A stretch of 64,000 bases of DNA from Glaciecola sp047250385 (GTDB taxonomy: Bacteria > Pseudomonadota > Gammaproteobacteria > Enterobacterales > Alteromonadaceae): the NCBI RefSeq assembly GCF_047250385.1, contig NZ_JBLBVM010000046.1, forward strand, positions 62,001 through 126,000. The letters are read 5' to 3'. The translations under genes were made by a program, and so were the position numbers. This document shows, piece by piece, positions 35,526-45,054 of the stretch. Position 1 is the stretch's first letter, and every line of letters starts with the position of its first letter. A model generated the notes under the pieces. It did not search any database. It saw only the letters and a program-made list of their open reading frames with translations, and was not told the DNA's origin.

Positions 35526-36968
35526 CTATTTAACTAAATGAAATGAAGTTTGCCTGCCATCCATATATGTCACAGCCTTACCATCGAAGAAGGCATTTTC
35601 CTCAAGCATAATGCGTATTTCTTTGCCCCATTGCTCAATAAATGTCGCTGCATTGAGTTCAATCGAGTAAGCAGTATTGGCGTGCAATGGATAGTCTCCT
35701 TGAATCGGAACACCACCCTGTGAGTCCCACATTCCCAAAGTTGTGCCTGCCGCGTGACCATGATAACCAAGTGGATGGGTATAAATAGAAGGTTTAATCC
35801 CTTCGCTGATAGCTTGAGAACGGGCCTGTTTTAGTATTTCATTGCCTGTTTTGCCAAGTGCAAACAAGTCCGTGAATATATCTTGAAGCCGGTTAGCATT
35901 TTTTAAGGCAACTTTTAAATATTCGGGCGCATCAGTTTCACTTTCATTTAACACATAAGCATGTTGTTGCTGATCGGTATTCAAACGTAAGTAGGTAATG
36001 CCAAAGTCCATATGCAACAAATCACCACGCTGAATGACCTGAGGCGCGGCACGTTTGCTGAATGCTTGAATGTGATTAAACTTCTCTGCACTAGCGCGTT
36101 GAATACTAACGCTGGGGTGAAACCAGTTGGTAAGCGCTAACGAACGACTCTTATCTCGTAGCCACCACACGAGATCATCTGTAGTGGTAACGCCAGGTTT
36201 AATGAAACCACTCGTATACGCTTCTTTTATTATGGCATGGCCTATTTGAACAATACTTGGGTACAATTCCATTTCAAGTTGAGTGCGAGTTTCTAACCAC
36301 GCAATAGCGAGCTTTTCAGATGAAACGATGCGCTCACTTAGCTCGCCTCCCAACTTTTCAGTAAACGCTATATATTCAGTTGCGGTAATACCATCGGCTA
36401 GGGCAAAGTGTTCTGATTTATTAATAGCAATTTTTTTCGGATTCACTTGTTTGATTAAATCTACTAGGCGTTGCCATTGATTCGGCTCTTTTTCTTTATC
36501 CCATGCCTTTTTAAATAAGGTATCGACTTGGTATCTTGCAACAGCATAGCGCTCCAAGGCTTGCCCGTTTCCTGGGTCAACAATTAATAAAATAGTGCGA
36601 CGACGAGCGGAAAGCCAGGTTGAGGGCAGCATGGTTTTCAGTACTGGATCTTCGTTGTATTCACGCGATATTAACAACCACATGTCAATGCCTTCTCTGC
36701 GCATTAATTCTGGAAGAGTGTTGTTAAGTTTGTCGTTGAGTAATTTATCTATGGTTTCAGAACGTTCGCGCATAGGCATGATTTGCTGATAAATCATCTC
36801 AGAACTTGCAAATGTAGAACTTGCAAATAAAGACTTTGATTCTGAATGCAGGGATTTACTTGCTACTGAAGGCGCCAAACACAAGGCGAGAACGGGAGCT
36901 AAGACTGCATAACGGGCGATGTTATGCAGTCTGTTTTTTACAAACAAACCTAAAGAGAGCGTATTCAT
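35526..36968 (-). CDS. Exported M24-family metallopeptidase (Xaa-Pro aminopeptidase-like)
   Basis: The 480-residue protein has a signal peptide (YAVLAPVLALCLAPSVA) and the creatinase-type N-terminal domain (INKLLRREGIDMWLLIS-like region near residue 85). The pita-bread metal-binding C-terminal domain follows: MDFGITY and LNTD (about 325-335), HPLGYHGHAAGT (His near 405), YSIELNA (Glu near 440) and the final Glu in MLEEN. These match the five dinuclear metal ligands, so it is probably active. It is most like periplasmic Xaa-Pro dipeptidases. The amylase-like gene lies 48 bp upstream on the same strand, so the two may be cotranscribed. Confidence 0.9.
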   Translation of the reverse strand: MNTLSLGLFVKNRLHNIARYAVLAPVLALCLAPSVASKSLHSESKSLFASSTFASSEMIYQQIMPMRERSETIDKLLNDKLNNTLPELMRREGIDMWLLISREYNEDPVLKTMLPSTWLSARRRTILLIVDPGNGQALERYAVARYQVDTLFKKAWDKEKEPNQWQRLVDLIKQVNPKKIAINKSEHFALADGITATEYIAFTEKLGGELSERIVSSEKLAIAWLETRTQLEMELYPSIVQIGHAIIKEAYTSGFIKPGVTTTDDLVWWLRDKSRSLALTNWFHPSVSIQRASAEKFNHIQAFSKRAAPQVIQRGDLLHMDFGITYLRLNTDQQQHAYVLNESETDAPEYLKVALKNANRLQDIFTDLFALGKTGNEILKQARSQAISEGIKPSIYTHPLGYHGHAAGTTLGMWDSQGGVPIQGDYPLHANTAYSIELNAATFIEQWGKEIRIMLEENAFFDGKAVTYMDGRQTSFHLVK

Positions 36969-37016
36969 TAATATCCTTTAACTAACAATCTTAGAAAGAA
37001 TAGGCTCTCATTTTAC

Positions 37017-39116
37017 TTACTTTAATGCAAAGCGTTTGCTCATTTGATTATCTGAACCGTCACGAACCACTATTTTCACTTCCGTCATACCAGCAATGCT
37101 CTCAGGTTTGACAATGGCTCTATAGGGTTGTGTATTGTCTGTTGCTACAAATGTTTCTGTGCCTTCTTTATCAAGCAAATAGAAATCAACTTCAGTAAAT
37201 TGCAGCGCTTTCTGTTCACCAAATACTAAATTAACTGGAATAAACAATCGCTGATTATCGGTATACATGCCAGGCATTTTGATGTCATATATCTCACTGC
37301 CTTCGTGAGCTTCATCAGCTTTTAAAAGAGCAAAGCTCAAGGGCGCTAAGTTAATGTTCAACTCGCCTTGTTGCACCGTTGCCTTATTGCCGACTATGCT
37401 TGAATAGCTCGATGAATCTGCTTTGATGGATACCTTTTGTTCCTTGGTACTCATATTGAAAACGGCTAAATGCTCAATTTTTTCTACGGCGTCTATACGA
37501 GAAAACGCGACAATTCTTTTGTCATTATCTATAAATCGGTTTTGATGAACGCCGGTTCTTAAGGCTTTGTGCGATTTACGTAGTGTCGCGAATTTTTGTA
37601 ATGCTTGGTAAATAGGATGTGTTTGATCGAAGTTACTGTCTGCAGTCGTTTTTCGAGTACCGATGAGCGCATTATCGTTATATACATCAACCAATGATGG
37701 ATCCATGTTTTCTCTTGCATCTACATCACCGCCGTCACCAGTGAACCCTTGTTCATCACCATAATAAACAACAGGTATACCGCGAGACATATACATAAAG
37801 GCATGGCCCAATATGCTGCGTTTAAGCTTTTCAGATTCTGAAATATTTTCAAAACCTTGGTTAATAAAAAAGCCAACTCGACCAGCGTCATGATTGCCTA
37901 AAAAATTCATAAGTAGTTCGGGTGAAGAATCGGCATCTCGATAATAGTCATCATTGTCGAATAAATGGCCGAGTCTATTTACGTCTTTATTGTGAAATAA
38001 ACTGTCCTTCACATTAAAGTGAAAGCTGAAATCGAGCACAGAAGGTAAATTGCCTTCTGTCGTAAACGTACTCAATACTGCAGGGTTACCATCGTAAACT
38101 TCGCCGAAAATGTGAAAGTTTGGAATGCCTGAACTTTTTGCATGGGCTACAATGTCTGGCCCAAAACTTTGCCAGAAACTCAAATCGACATGTTTTACGG
38201 TATCAATTCTAAAACCATCCGGTTTGAATTCGTTAATGATGTTTTTAAATATTTCAGTCATCCCTTTTAGCACTTCAGGATCGGAGGTATTTAAATCATC
38301 TAAACCCGCAAAGTCACCTTTTATAACACTTTCGCCCTGCCAAAAACTATCGCCTTGATTGTTATAATACTTGGGGTCATTTAACCATGCAGGAAACTTG
38401 ACTGCTTTTTCTGAATCCAATAAGAATGGAGTGTAGGTATCGCCTTGAGCTAGTTGCTCCGTACTTTTGAATTTGCAGCCAGGTTGTTCTTTTATGAAAG
38501 AGCCATCAGGTTTGTGACACTCTTTATATTTGATAACGTCAGCAGTGTGGTTAGTAATGATATCGAAAAACACTTTAATACCGCGTGCATGTGCAGCATC
38601 AATTAAACTTCGTAAATCTTCATTAGTACCGAAATGTGGATCAATTTCAGTGAAATCGATAACCCAGTAGCCATGGTGACCAAAACCGTCAGGTTGAACG
38701 GCACGATTGCGCAAAAGCGGCGTCATCCAAATTGCAGTAACGCCCATTTCTTGAATGTAATCGAGCTTTGCCTCGACACCTTGCATATCACCGCCATGGA
38801 ATGCCCATTTAGATGTCTTATCAAGACCGCCAAATGAAATAGGACGATTCGGATCACCTTCATCATTCTCAGGATTTCCATTATGAAAACGGTCAGGCAT
38901 GACAAAGTAAAATATGTCGTCTTTCACATCTCGTGTTAAATAATCGGTATTCTCAACTTTTTTACTTATTTGAGACTCTTTGCTATCAAGCTTTTCTTCG
39001 CTTGACGACTGTTGCTGAGAACATGCGCCTAAGGAGAATATGACGGCACTCAACATAAGTGTTCTTGCGATTCGATTATTTGCCATGATGTTACTTGTCA
39101 TGCTGCGTATTCTCAT
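37017..39116 (-). CDS. GH13 alpha-amylase family lipoprotein
   Basis: Likely hydrolyses alpha-1,4-glucans outside the inner membrane. The 699-residue protein begins with a lipoprotein signal (IFSLGAC) and a serine/glutamate-rich linker. The four GH13 regions are present: VFFDIITNH (I, near residue 185), GFRIDTVKH with the nucleophile Asp (II, near 300), FGEVYDG with the acid/base Glu (III, near 337) and FLGNHD (IV, near 402). GDEQGFTGDGGDVD follows. A C-terminal beta-sandwich ends the protein. The ATG at 39116 has GGAAGAG before it; ATGs 15 and 30 bases downstream would give shorter signals. The aldo/keto reductase gene lies 36 bp upstream. Confidence 0.94.
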   Translation of the reverse strand: MRIRSMTSNIMANNRIARTLMLSAVIFSLGACSQQQSSSEEKLDSKESQISKKVENTDYLTRDVKDDIFYFVMPDRFHNGNPENDEGDPNRPISFGGLDKTSKWAFHGGDMQGVEAKLDYIQEMGVTAIWMTPLLRNRAVQPDGFGHHGYWVIDFTEIDPHFGTNEDLRSLIDAAHARGIKVFFDIITNHTADVIKYKECHKPDGSFIKEQPGCKFKSTEQLAQGDTYTPFLLDSEKAVKFPAWLNDPKYYNNQGDSFWQGESVIKGDFAGLDDLNTSDPEVLKGMTEIFKNIINEFKPDGFRIDTVKHVDLSFWQSFGPDIVAHAKSSGIPNFHIFGEVYDGNPAVLSTFTTEGNLPSVLDFSFHFNVKDSLFHNKDVNRLGHLFDNDDYYRDADSSPELLMNFLGNHDAGRVGFFINQGFENISESEKLKRSILGHAFMYMSRGIPVVYYGDEQGFTGDGGDVDARENMDPSLVDVYNDNALIGTRKTTADSNFDQTHPIYQALQKFATLRKSHKALRTGVHQNRFIDNDKRIVAFSRIDAVEKIEHLAVFNMSTKEQKVSIKADSSSYSSIVGNKATVQQGELNINLAPLSFALLKADEAHEGSEIYDIKMPGMYTDNQRLFIPVNLVFGEQKALQFTEVDFYLLDKEGTETFVATDNTQPYRAIVKPESIAGMTEVKIVVRDGSDNQMSKRFALK

Positions 39117-39152
39117 ATCAATGTCTCTTCCATATTGGTGTTGTTATTATTG

Positions 39153-40124
39153 CTAAGGAACTTGTTTTCCACGCGCTGTTTCAAACAGTAAATACCAATC
39201 ATCGCGTGATAAGTTTACTTTATGAGCTTGTGAACATTCTGCAATTCTATTGAGGTTTGTTGTGCCAATAACGGGCTGAATATTAATTGGATGCTTTAGC
39301 AGCCAAGCCAACAAAATTGCGTTTGGATTACTGGAATATCGATTGGCTAACTGGCCAATTAGTTTTGTAGTTGCTAGTTCAGCTAAACTTGGGTTTTCGC
39401 TAGGGTTGCCGGTATAAATACCCTGAGCCAAGGGAGACCAAGCTTGCAGTTGCATGTTTTGCTGTTCGCAAAATTCGAGTGTGCCGCGAGGGAACCCGCT
39501 TTGGCAACCATCTTTCATGTTAGTTGTAATGGTTTCTTCAACAAAGTCTGCATGTTGTAGGCTCATCTGCAATTGATTCGCAATAATAGGAACAGAGATA
39601 GCCGATTGTAACCAAGCAATTTGACCAGCATGCATGTTAGACACGGCCAAGTGCGAAAACTTACCTTGTTTATGCAGTCTCTCAAGCGCCTCAGCCGTAT
39701 CATCTAAATCCATCAAAGGGTCGGGGCGATGCAAAAACAAGATATCAACGTTCTCAGATTGCAGACGTTTCAGGCTTTGATTCAGTGCCTTGGTAATCCA
39801 CTCTGGCGACAAGTCATATTGTTTAACTTCATGAGCAGGTGTTAATTTAATGCCAACTTTGGTCTGTACAAGCATATTTTTGCGCAATGACGGCGTTGCT
39901 TTTAGTACTTTCCCGAATACTTCCTCGGCTTTTCCAAAGGTATATATGTCGGCTAAATCAAATACATTTATCTTGTTTGCTAAGCAGGTTTCGATAACTT
40001 CTTGAGCTTGTGCTACGTGCTTATCAGTCACCGGAGCATCGCTCCAGCTGCCACCTAAACCCATGCAACCATAAACGAGTTGGCTTGCTTGAGGGTAATA
40101 GTCATGAATAGGAAGTTCGGTCAT
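39153..40124 (-). CDS. Aldo/keto reductase (YdhF-like)
   Basis: The 323-residue cytoplasmic TIM-barrel oxidoreductase has the catalytic tetrad in order: Asp and Tyr in FDLADIYTFGKAEE (about residues 54-60), Lys in LVQTKVGIKL near 90, and His in LFLHRPDPLMD near 128. It resembles E. coli YdhF in the DPLMD and VIGTTNLNRI motifs. The substrate is unknown. It is upstream of the amylase gene on the same strand and may be in one transcript, which would hint at sugar-derived aldehydes (inference). Confidence 0.92.
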   Translation of the reverse strand: MTELPIHDYYPQASQLVYGCMGLGGSWSDAPVTDKHVAQAQEVIETCLANKINVFDLADIYTFGKAEEVFGKVLKATPSLRKNMLVQTKVGIKLTPAHEVKQYDLSPEWITKALNQSLKRLQSENVDILFLHRPDPLMDLDDTAEALERLHKQGKFSHLAVSNMHAGQIAWLQSAISVPIIANQLQMSLQHADFVEETITTNMKDGCQSGFPRGTLEFCEQQNMQLQAWSPLAQGIYTGNPSENPSLAELATTKLIGQLANRYSSNPNAILLAWLLKHPINIQPVIGTTNLNRIAECSQAHKVNLSRDDWYLLFETARGKQVP

Positions 40125-40259
40125 TTTTGAATCTCTGCAATTAGTGAAATAAATGTAACAGTAAACAGTCTACGCGTTTTAATGAATACGTATGCGAAAG
40201 CATGATTATTACTTATTGAATTGTGAATACAACGCAAATCTTTGCAATATTCATGATAA

Positions 40260-40287
40260 TTGTAATGTAATTGAAATAATTTATAGT
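40260..40287 (+). promoter_or_regulatory. Predicted promoter for the DinB-like gene
   Basis: The -35 TTGTAA and -10 TATAGT are 16 bp apart, 178 bp before the DinB-like start. The intergenic stretch 40125-40464 is otherwise AT-rich without a gene; an upstream TTG at 40387 could extend the DinB frame but lacks a ribosome site. Confidence 0.35.
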
Positions 40288-40464
40288 AGTCTAGGGTCTA
40301 CAATAAAGCAGCCCAGAATAAAAAACTCATGAATGAGTAAAACTGAATGTGACTAGGTTGAGCGGTATAGTGTTGTTTACGCTTAATTGAACAAGCCAGT
40401 CATAGCAAGCTGCATACACAAGTTACATGCAATAAGTACAAGAATTAAAAGTGAAAGGGACAAC

Positions 40465-40971
40465 ATGTCAAACAGTTACATCGATGTAGTAGAACAAGCC
40501 ATAAGCTTACTGGATGACATTAGTCTAGCCGATTACCAAGAAGTGTTAAGCCCGCACTTTTCAAGCAGCGTTGGTGCTCATATTCGTCATATTGTTGACC
40601 ATTTTACTGCCCTGAAAGATTCATTTAGCTCCGGCGAAGTTAACTACAACAAAAGAACGAGACACAGTGAAATTGAGAAATCTCCAGAGTCTGCGCTTGA
40701 AGCTTGCCAAGATATCAACAAGTGGCTCCACGATATTTGCAGCAATCAACTTCTAAATCAAAACGTAAAAGTCACTTCAGAAATTGATATTAGTCATACT
40801 AAATCGGTTGAATGCGAATCGACCCTAGAAAGGGAGTTAGTATTTGTTGCCAGTCACGCGATTCATCATTATGCCTTAGTGCGAATTATCCGAAATATGC
40901 AAGGCAAAGCGCTACCTGAGTTCTTTGGTTTCGCGCCGGCGACGATTACTCACCTAACCCGCTCTGCATAG
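40465..40971 (+). CDS. DinB-like four-helix metal-binding domain protein
   Basis: The 168-residue protein fits the DinB/YfiT fold: VEQAISLLDDISLADY at the N-terminus, GAHIRHIVDHFTAL with metal-ligand histidines (about residues 39-46), and SHAIHHYALVRIIRNMQG near 137-150 with the last histidines. Metal-dependent thiol transferases and hydrolases share this fold; the substrate is unknown. The ATG at 40465 is chosen because AAAGGGA lies seven bases upstream. The next gene, phnA, lies 77 bp downstream. Confidence 0.85.
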   Translation: MSNSYIDVVEQAISLLDDISLADYQEVLSPHFSSSVGAHIRHIVDHFTALKDSFSSGEVNYNKRTRHSEIEKSPESALEACQDINKWLHDICSNQLLNQNVKVTSEIDISHTKSVECESTLERELVFVASHAIHHYALVRIIRNMQGKALPEFFGFAPATITHLTRSA

Positions 40972-41048
40972 AATCTATTAAATCCACATTATTTTTGTGT
41001 GTTTGCGTGTTATTATGCGCGCAAATATTCTCAACTTACCTTTAATTT

Positions 41049-41612
41049 ATGTCTATCGAAAATACGCTCCGTAGCCGCAGTGATAATAAATGCGAGCTTT
41101 GCTCAAGTACTGAAAATCTGATTGCCTATCCACTGCCACATTCTCCGGATGAAACTGCAAACTGTGCCGTGCTGCTTTGCTCTACCTGTTCCGACCAAAT
41201 TCAAGGTGCTACTGAGTTTGAACTTAAACATTGGCGCTGTTTAAACGATGCAATGTGGTCTACCGTGCCAGCTGTACAAGTATTAGCTTACAGGCTTCTG
41301 CACAAATGTAACGCAGAGGCTTGGGCTCAAGACGCTTTAGACATGCTGTATATGGATGACGAAATTAAAGCATGGGCAGATGCTGGTGTGGCTGATGATC
41401 GTGAACCAACACTAGATGTAAATGGTGTCGCCTTGGCAGCGGGGGATTCGGTAACCATTATTAAAGATCTCGATGTGAAAGGCGCAAACTTTACAGCGAA
41501 ACGAGGAACACCTGTTCGCAATATCGGATTAAGTGAAAATCCTTTGCATATTGAAGGCAAAGTAAATGGCCAGCGTATTGTGATTATTGCAGCTTATACC
41601 AAAAAGAATTAG
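41049..41612 (+). CDS. phnA: PhnA domain protein
   Basis: The 187-residue protein has an N-terminal zinc-ribbon-like part (CELCSSTENL, then LCSTCSDQI, giving four cysteines) and the C-terminal PhnA domain (VNGVALAAGDSVTIIKDLDVKG, then RGTPVRNIGLSENPLHIEGK). The protein is named after a phosphonate operon neighbour in E. coli but is not required for phosphonate use; its function is unknown. The short ribosome site before the ATG is weak (TTACCTTTAATTT). Confidence 0.92.
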   Translation: MSIENTLRSRSDNKCELCSSTENLIAYPLPHSPDETANCAVLLCSTCSDQIQGATEFELKHWRCLNDAMWSTVPAVQVLAYRLLHKCNAEAWAQDALDMLYMDDEIKAWADAGVADDREPTLDVNGVALAAGDSVTIIKDLDVKGANFTAKRGTPVRNIGLSENPLHIEGKVNGQRIVIIAAYTKKN

Positions 41613-41771
41613 TCATCGTCTTTAACGCCAAGTCTTATTTTCATGTCACTTTTTCAATTATTAGAAAACGACCTAATGCTGAGCTACAGTTTGGGTCGTT
41701 TTAATAAACGTCACGAATCCCACTAAATTAAATACTTTTCATTTTCTGCAATCAGAGATAATTATCACTTA

Positions 41772-42218
41772 TCAATTTTGCAAAAAAGTAACTTGATGGC
41801 GCTCACCAATACCAGGCATTTTATGTAAATCATCTGGAATTGTTTGCACAGTGTCATTTATCTCTTGGAAGAATTTATGCGAATGACTAGGCGATTCAAA
41901 AGCAATCATCAAGCCCTCCTCATCCGATAAACCAGTAAACGAATGCTCAGTGTTTGCAGGTACTAAAGCATAGTCCCCAGTTTTAAGGTGATGACGTTGT
42001 TTGTTTATGCATAGCTCTACTTCACCTTTCAGTATGTAAAATGCCTCGTCCCATGGATGCTTATGGGGAGGAGCGCCTGTGTTTTTAGGAACGGTATTTA
42101 GCATGCTAGAATAGCGACCTTGCGAATTCTCGGCTGTGCACAGAAACTTAATTTGCATACCTAGAACATTGAACCATTCGCCATCGGATGAATGGGATAT
42201 GATTGCTTCGGTTGTCAT
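41772..42218 (-). CDS. Cupin domain protein
   Basis: The 148-residue single-domain cupin has the two motifs GAPPHKHPWDEAFYILKGEVEL (metal ligands His, His, Glu) and YALVPANTEHSF (last His). Such proteins include dioxygenases and small-molecule sensors; the substrate is unknown. The start at 42218 has AAGGATATTAATT before it; an ATG at 42284 would add 22 residues reading across the operator-like palindrome and is unlikely. It is divergent from a TetR-family gene that probably controls it. Confidence 0.88.
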   Translation of the reverse strand: MTTEAIISHSSDGEWFNVLGMQIKFLCTAENSQGRYSSMLNTVPKNTGAPPHKHPWDEAFYILKGEVELCINKQRHHLKTGDYALVPANTEHSFTGLSDEEGLMIAFESPSHSHKFFQEINDTVQTIPDDLHKMPGIGERHQVTFLQN

Positions 42219-42266
42219 AATTAATATCCTTTTATTTGTGAGTAGGACTAGATAAAAGATAGGATA

Positions 42267-42283
42267 TGACTTAGCATAAGTCA
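42267..42283. promoter_or_regulatory. Palindromic operator candidate between cupin and TetR genes
   Basis: A perfect 7+3+7 dyad (TGACTTA, GCA, TAAGTCA) lies in the 90-bp divergent space, just before the TetR-family start. Its size and place fit an operator for autoregulation and control of the cupin gene. Confidence 0.55.
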
Positions 42284-42308
42284 AGTTGACATGAGGTGTG
42301 ACAAATTA

Positions 42309-42881
42309 ATGAGTGCATTACTTGATAAAAAAGCAGATTTCACAATGAATTTGCTGTTAGATTCGGCCAGTGAACTTGTGCAAACTATGGAGGTTGGCGA
42401 AGTAAGCTTTAAGAAGGTTGCAGAACAAGCTGAGATTTCACAGCGAACAATGTTTCGGTACTTCAGAACGCGCGAACTTTTTCTAGATGCATTAACCGAA
42501 AAGCTATATCGTGAATTAGACTTACCCGATGTACCAGAGGATGTGAATTTACTTCCCATTTATATTGAACAGCTTTATAAAAAACTCGATGCTCAGCCGC
42601 AGAAGGTCATGGTCTTACTTAGTGGCGATTTGTTCCCGAGGGTGCTAAAAACGACCGCGAAGCAGCGACTCTTGTCGCTTAAAAAGCTACTTTCTAAGGC
42701 GTATCCTGCAGCTAATGATGAACTTATTACCAAGACGGCTGCCAATTTGCGTTACGTGATGAGTGCTAGCAGTTGGCGATACTATCGAATGCACTTCGAA
42801 TTTGACTTGGACGCCTCTATTGACTGCGCTAAGATGCTGATAACACAAGCGCTGCGCTATTTGAATGAGAAAAGTGCTTAA
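42309..42881 (+). CDS. TetR-family transcriptional regulator
   Basis: The 190-residue protein has the N-terminal DNA-binding domain of TetR regulators: a helix LLLDSASELVQ, then VSFKKVAEQAEISQRTMFRYFRTRELFLDALTEKL, where QRTMFRYF is the recognition helix. The C-terminal ligand-binding part is helical and not assignable. The start at 42309 has GAGGTG upstream; an ATG at 42291 would add 6 residues. It is divergent from the cupin gene with a palindrome between them, so local repression is likely. Confidence 0.9.
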   Translation: MSALLDKKADFTMNLLLDSASELVQTMEVGEVSFKKVAEQAEISQRTMFRYFRTRELFLDALTEKLYRELDLPDVPEDVNLLPIYIEQLYKKLDAQPQKVMVLLSGDLFPRVLKTTAKQRLLSLKKLLSKAYPAANDELITKTAANLRYVMSASSWRYYRMHFEFDLDASIDCAKMLITQALRYLNEKSA

Positions 42882-42961
42882 TACTTTAATGGCGTAAATC
42901 TTTGTTCTTGTCCAATGACCGAATTGCTTATTGTAGGAGCATCGAATAGTTGACTTAGAAC

Positions 42962-43708
42962 TTAGTTAACAGATAACTGGTACACACACATATTCACTGC
43001 GCTGGCCAAGTTGAGTGAGTCAATCGCGCCACTTCCCGCTATTGTAAAAGCATCTGCATTAAACTTAGATAAGGCTTTACGCGGCACGCCACGCGCCTCA
43101 TTTCCAAATAAGTAGCATTCATATTCAGAGAATTTAGCGGAATTAACGGCATTGCCTTGCATGTCCAAATAGGCAAAAGTGTTAAAACGTTTTTGCAAAT
43201 CTTCCAATGCTACATCTAGCTCAATCGGTACATGGAAAATAGCCCCCATACTTGCTCGAACAACCTTAGGGTTAAATGGGTCAACGCTGTTAGCGCTTAG
43301 CAATAACTTAAAATTTCCAAACCAAGCTAAGGTTCTTAAGATAGTACCTAAATTACCCGGGTCTTGAACTTCGTGTAGGTAGATGCAGCGCTCGCCTTTG
43401 TTTGTTGGTTTTTGCTGACTAGCTAAATCAGGTAAGGGCACTCGTGCTATGATGCCCTGAGGTGTTTTAGTATCACTTATTTGGGACATTTGTTTTCTGT
43501 TAATAGTGACGACTTGCAAACCTGCAGGTAATTGGCGAGACCAATCTTCATACTCATCGCTGATATAGATTGTGATGCCTTCTAGGCTTGATTGTGCATC
43601 TGCCGCTTTCACTAACTCAAGTATTAGATGTTCACCTTCAACAAGATAAAAACCAAATTGCGAACGATATTTCTTTTGATGAAGCTTTTTTACATCATCT
43701 AGTTTCAT
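42962..43708 (-). CDS. SpoU/TrmH-family RNA 2'-O-methyltransferase
   Basis: The 248-residue protein has an N-terminal RNA-binding part (MKLDDVKKLHQKKYRSQFG, then FYLVEGEHLILELV) and a C-terminal SPOUT knot domain: LHEVQDPGNLGTILRTLAWFG, SMGAIFHVPI, YLFGNEARGVP and IDSLNLASAVNMCVYQL. These knot motifs bind SAM. The exact target (rRNA or tRNA) is unknown. The start at 43708 has AAGG at about nine bases; a GTG at 43741 is an alternative. It is convergent with the TetR gene. Confidence 0.93.
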   Translation of the reverse strand: MKLDDVKKLHQKKYRSQFGFYLVEGEHLILELVKAADAQSSLEGITIYISDEYEDWSRQLPAGLQVVTINRKQMSQISDTKTPQGIIARVPLPDLASQQKPTNKGERCIYLHEVQDPGNLGTILRTLAWFGNFKLLLSANSVDPFNPKVVRASMGAIFHVPIELDVALEDLQKRFNTFAYLDMQGNAVNSAKFSEYECYLFGNEARGVPRKALSKFNADAFTIAGSGAIDSLNLASAVNMCVYQLSVN

Positions 43709-43979
43709 TCTAAAGCGCCTTTTAGTCCTTGCTTGCTGCACCTATTGCACAAGGTGAATAATTTAATATGGCTCATGTTTTTCCTTGTCGATGTTAATAG
43801 CTTGCAGGTTTTTAGACTTGGTTAATTGTAGCGCTTTGCTGAATTCAAGTCAGGAAAAAGGCGGCATTAATATCAAATTGATAATAAAAAAATGAATTAA
43901 AGCCCTCAGGAATTTGCAAATCTATCATGCGAGCTTACAATATGGGCCGAATTAGCGTTATGAATAGCAGACTCAATCT

Positions 43980-44600
43980 ATGGCTCGATCAAAAACTAGT
44001 AAAAATTGGCTGGACGAACATGTCAACGACCCTTATGTGAAGAAGGCACAAGTTGACGGTTATCGCTCTCGTGCTAGTTATAAACTTATCGAAATAAATG
44101 AGAAGGATAAGTTGTTTCGCCCAGGAAATGTGGTCATGGATTTAGGTTCGGCCCCAGGTGGTTGGTCACAAATTGTTGTTCCACTTATTGGTGACTCTGG
44201 TCGTGTCATTGCCTCAGATATTCTGCCTATGGACGGAATCGTTGGCGTTACCTTCATCCAAGGCGACTTCACTGAAGAATCTGTTTATCATGAAATACTT
44301 GAAACGCTTGATGGCAATAAAGCTGATGTTGTTGTATCCGATATGTCGCCTAACTTAAGCGGCGTAAATACGACCGATCAATATTCTTCGATATACCTTG
44401 TGGAATTAGCCTTAGATATGGCTCGAAATGTTCTCAAACCCGGTGGTAGCTTTTGCGCGAAAGTTTTCCAAGGAGTGGGTTATGAGGAATATGTGAAAGA
44501 CGTGCGTACATCATTCAGCAAAGTGCTAGTGCGCAAACCAGCAGCTTCTCGCCCACGCTCGCGTGAAGTGTATATTGTAGCTAAAGGCTTTAAGGGCTAG
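43980..44600 (+). CDS. rlmE: 23S rRNA 2'-O-ribose uridine methyltransferase RlmE
   Basis: Methylates U2552 of 23S rRNA in the ribosomal A loop. The 206-residue protein has SRASYKLIEINEKDKLF, the SAM motif VMDLGSAPGGWSQ (about residues 50-62), the catalytic lysines including K near 38, VVSDMSPNLSGV with the catalytic Asp, and the C-terminal RPRSREVYIVAKGFK. All tetrad positions (K-D-K-E) appear intact. In E. coli rlmE is followed by ftsH, but here it overlaps the end of the convergent fdxA gene by 4 bp. Confidence 0.97.
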   Translation: MARSKTSKNWLDEHVNDPYVKKAQVDGYRSRASYKLIEINEKDKLFRPGNVVMDLGSAPGGWSQIVVPLIGDSGRVIASDILPMDGIVGVTFIQGDFTEESVYHEILETLDGNKADVVVSDMSPNLSGVNTTDQYSSIYLVELALDMARNVLKPGGSFCAKVFQGVGYEEYVKDVRTSFSKVLVRKPAASRPRSREVYIVAKGFKG

Positions 44601-44920
44601 CGCTCAAGAAGCGGTAGTTTATTTTCGACGCCATTCCATTTATCTGCATCTTCGGGTGCAGGTATCACTTCAGTGATATTTGGCCATTTCTGGCATAAAT
44701 CGGCATTAATTTCGATGAATTCGATTTGGTCGGGTGGTAATTCAGTATCTTGAAAAATAGCATCAGCAGGGCACTCGGGTGCACACAGATCACAGTCAAT
44801 ACAAATGTCAGGGTCAATGACTAAAAAATTGGGGCCCTCAAAAAACGCTTCGACTGGGCAAACCGCAACACAATCAGTATATTTGCATTTGATACAATTG
44901 TCGGTAACTACAAATGTCAT
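44597..44920 (-). CDS. fdxA: Seven-iron ferredoxin FdxA
   Basis: The 107-residue electron carrier has CIKCKYTDCVAVCPVEAF (cysteines of the 3Fe-4S and part of the 4Fe-4S cluster) and CIDCDLCAPECPADAI, followed by the C-terminal extension ELPPDQIEFIEINADL, then CQKWPNIT, typical of the Azotobacter FdI-like FdxA type. Its partner is unknown. It converges with rlmE (4 bp overlap of the stops). Confidence 0.95.
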   Translation of the reverse strand: MTFVVTDNCIKCKYTDCVAVCPVEAFFEGPNFLVIDPDICIDCDLCAPECPADAIFQDTELPPDQIEFIEINADLCQKWPNITEVIPAPEDADKWNGVENKLPLLER

Positions 44921-45054
44921 TTCTGGCTAACTAGTTCTAAATACAAGGTGCTCACAAGTTTAAAGTAGCTTGCTTAAAACACAAGTTTATTTAAATTTTT
45001 GGCTGTTTGTTATCTGCATATGCTTCCTTATTTTAGGCTTTCGCCCGCCTGTAA

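Noticed and set aside
40387..40464. N-terminal extension of the DinB-like protein from a TTG
   Set aside because: There is no ribosome site; the ATG at 40465 has AAAGGGA and matches the domain start.
41049..41612. Phosphonoacetate hydrolase, a name sometimes given to PhnA
   Set aside because: This is the small PhnA domain protein, which is unrelated to the hydrolase of the same name.
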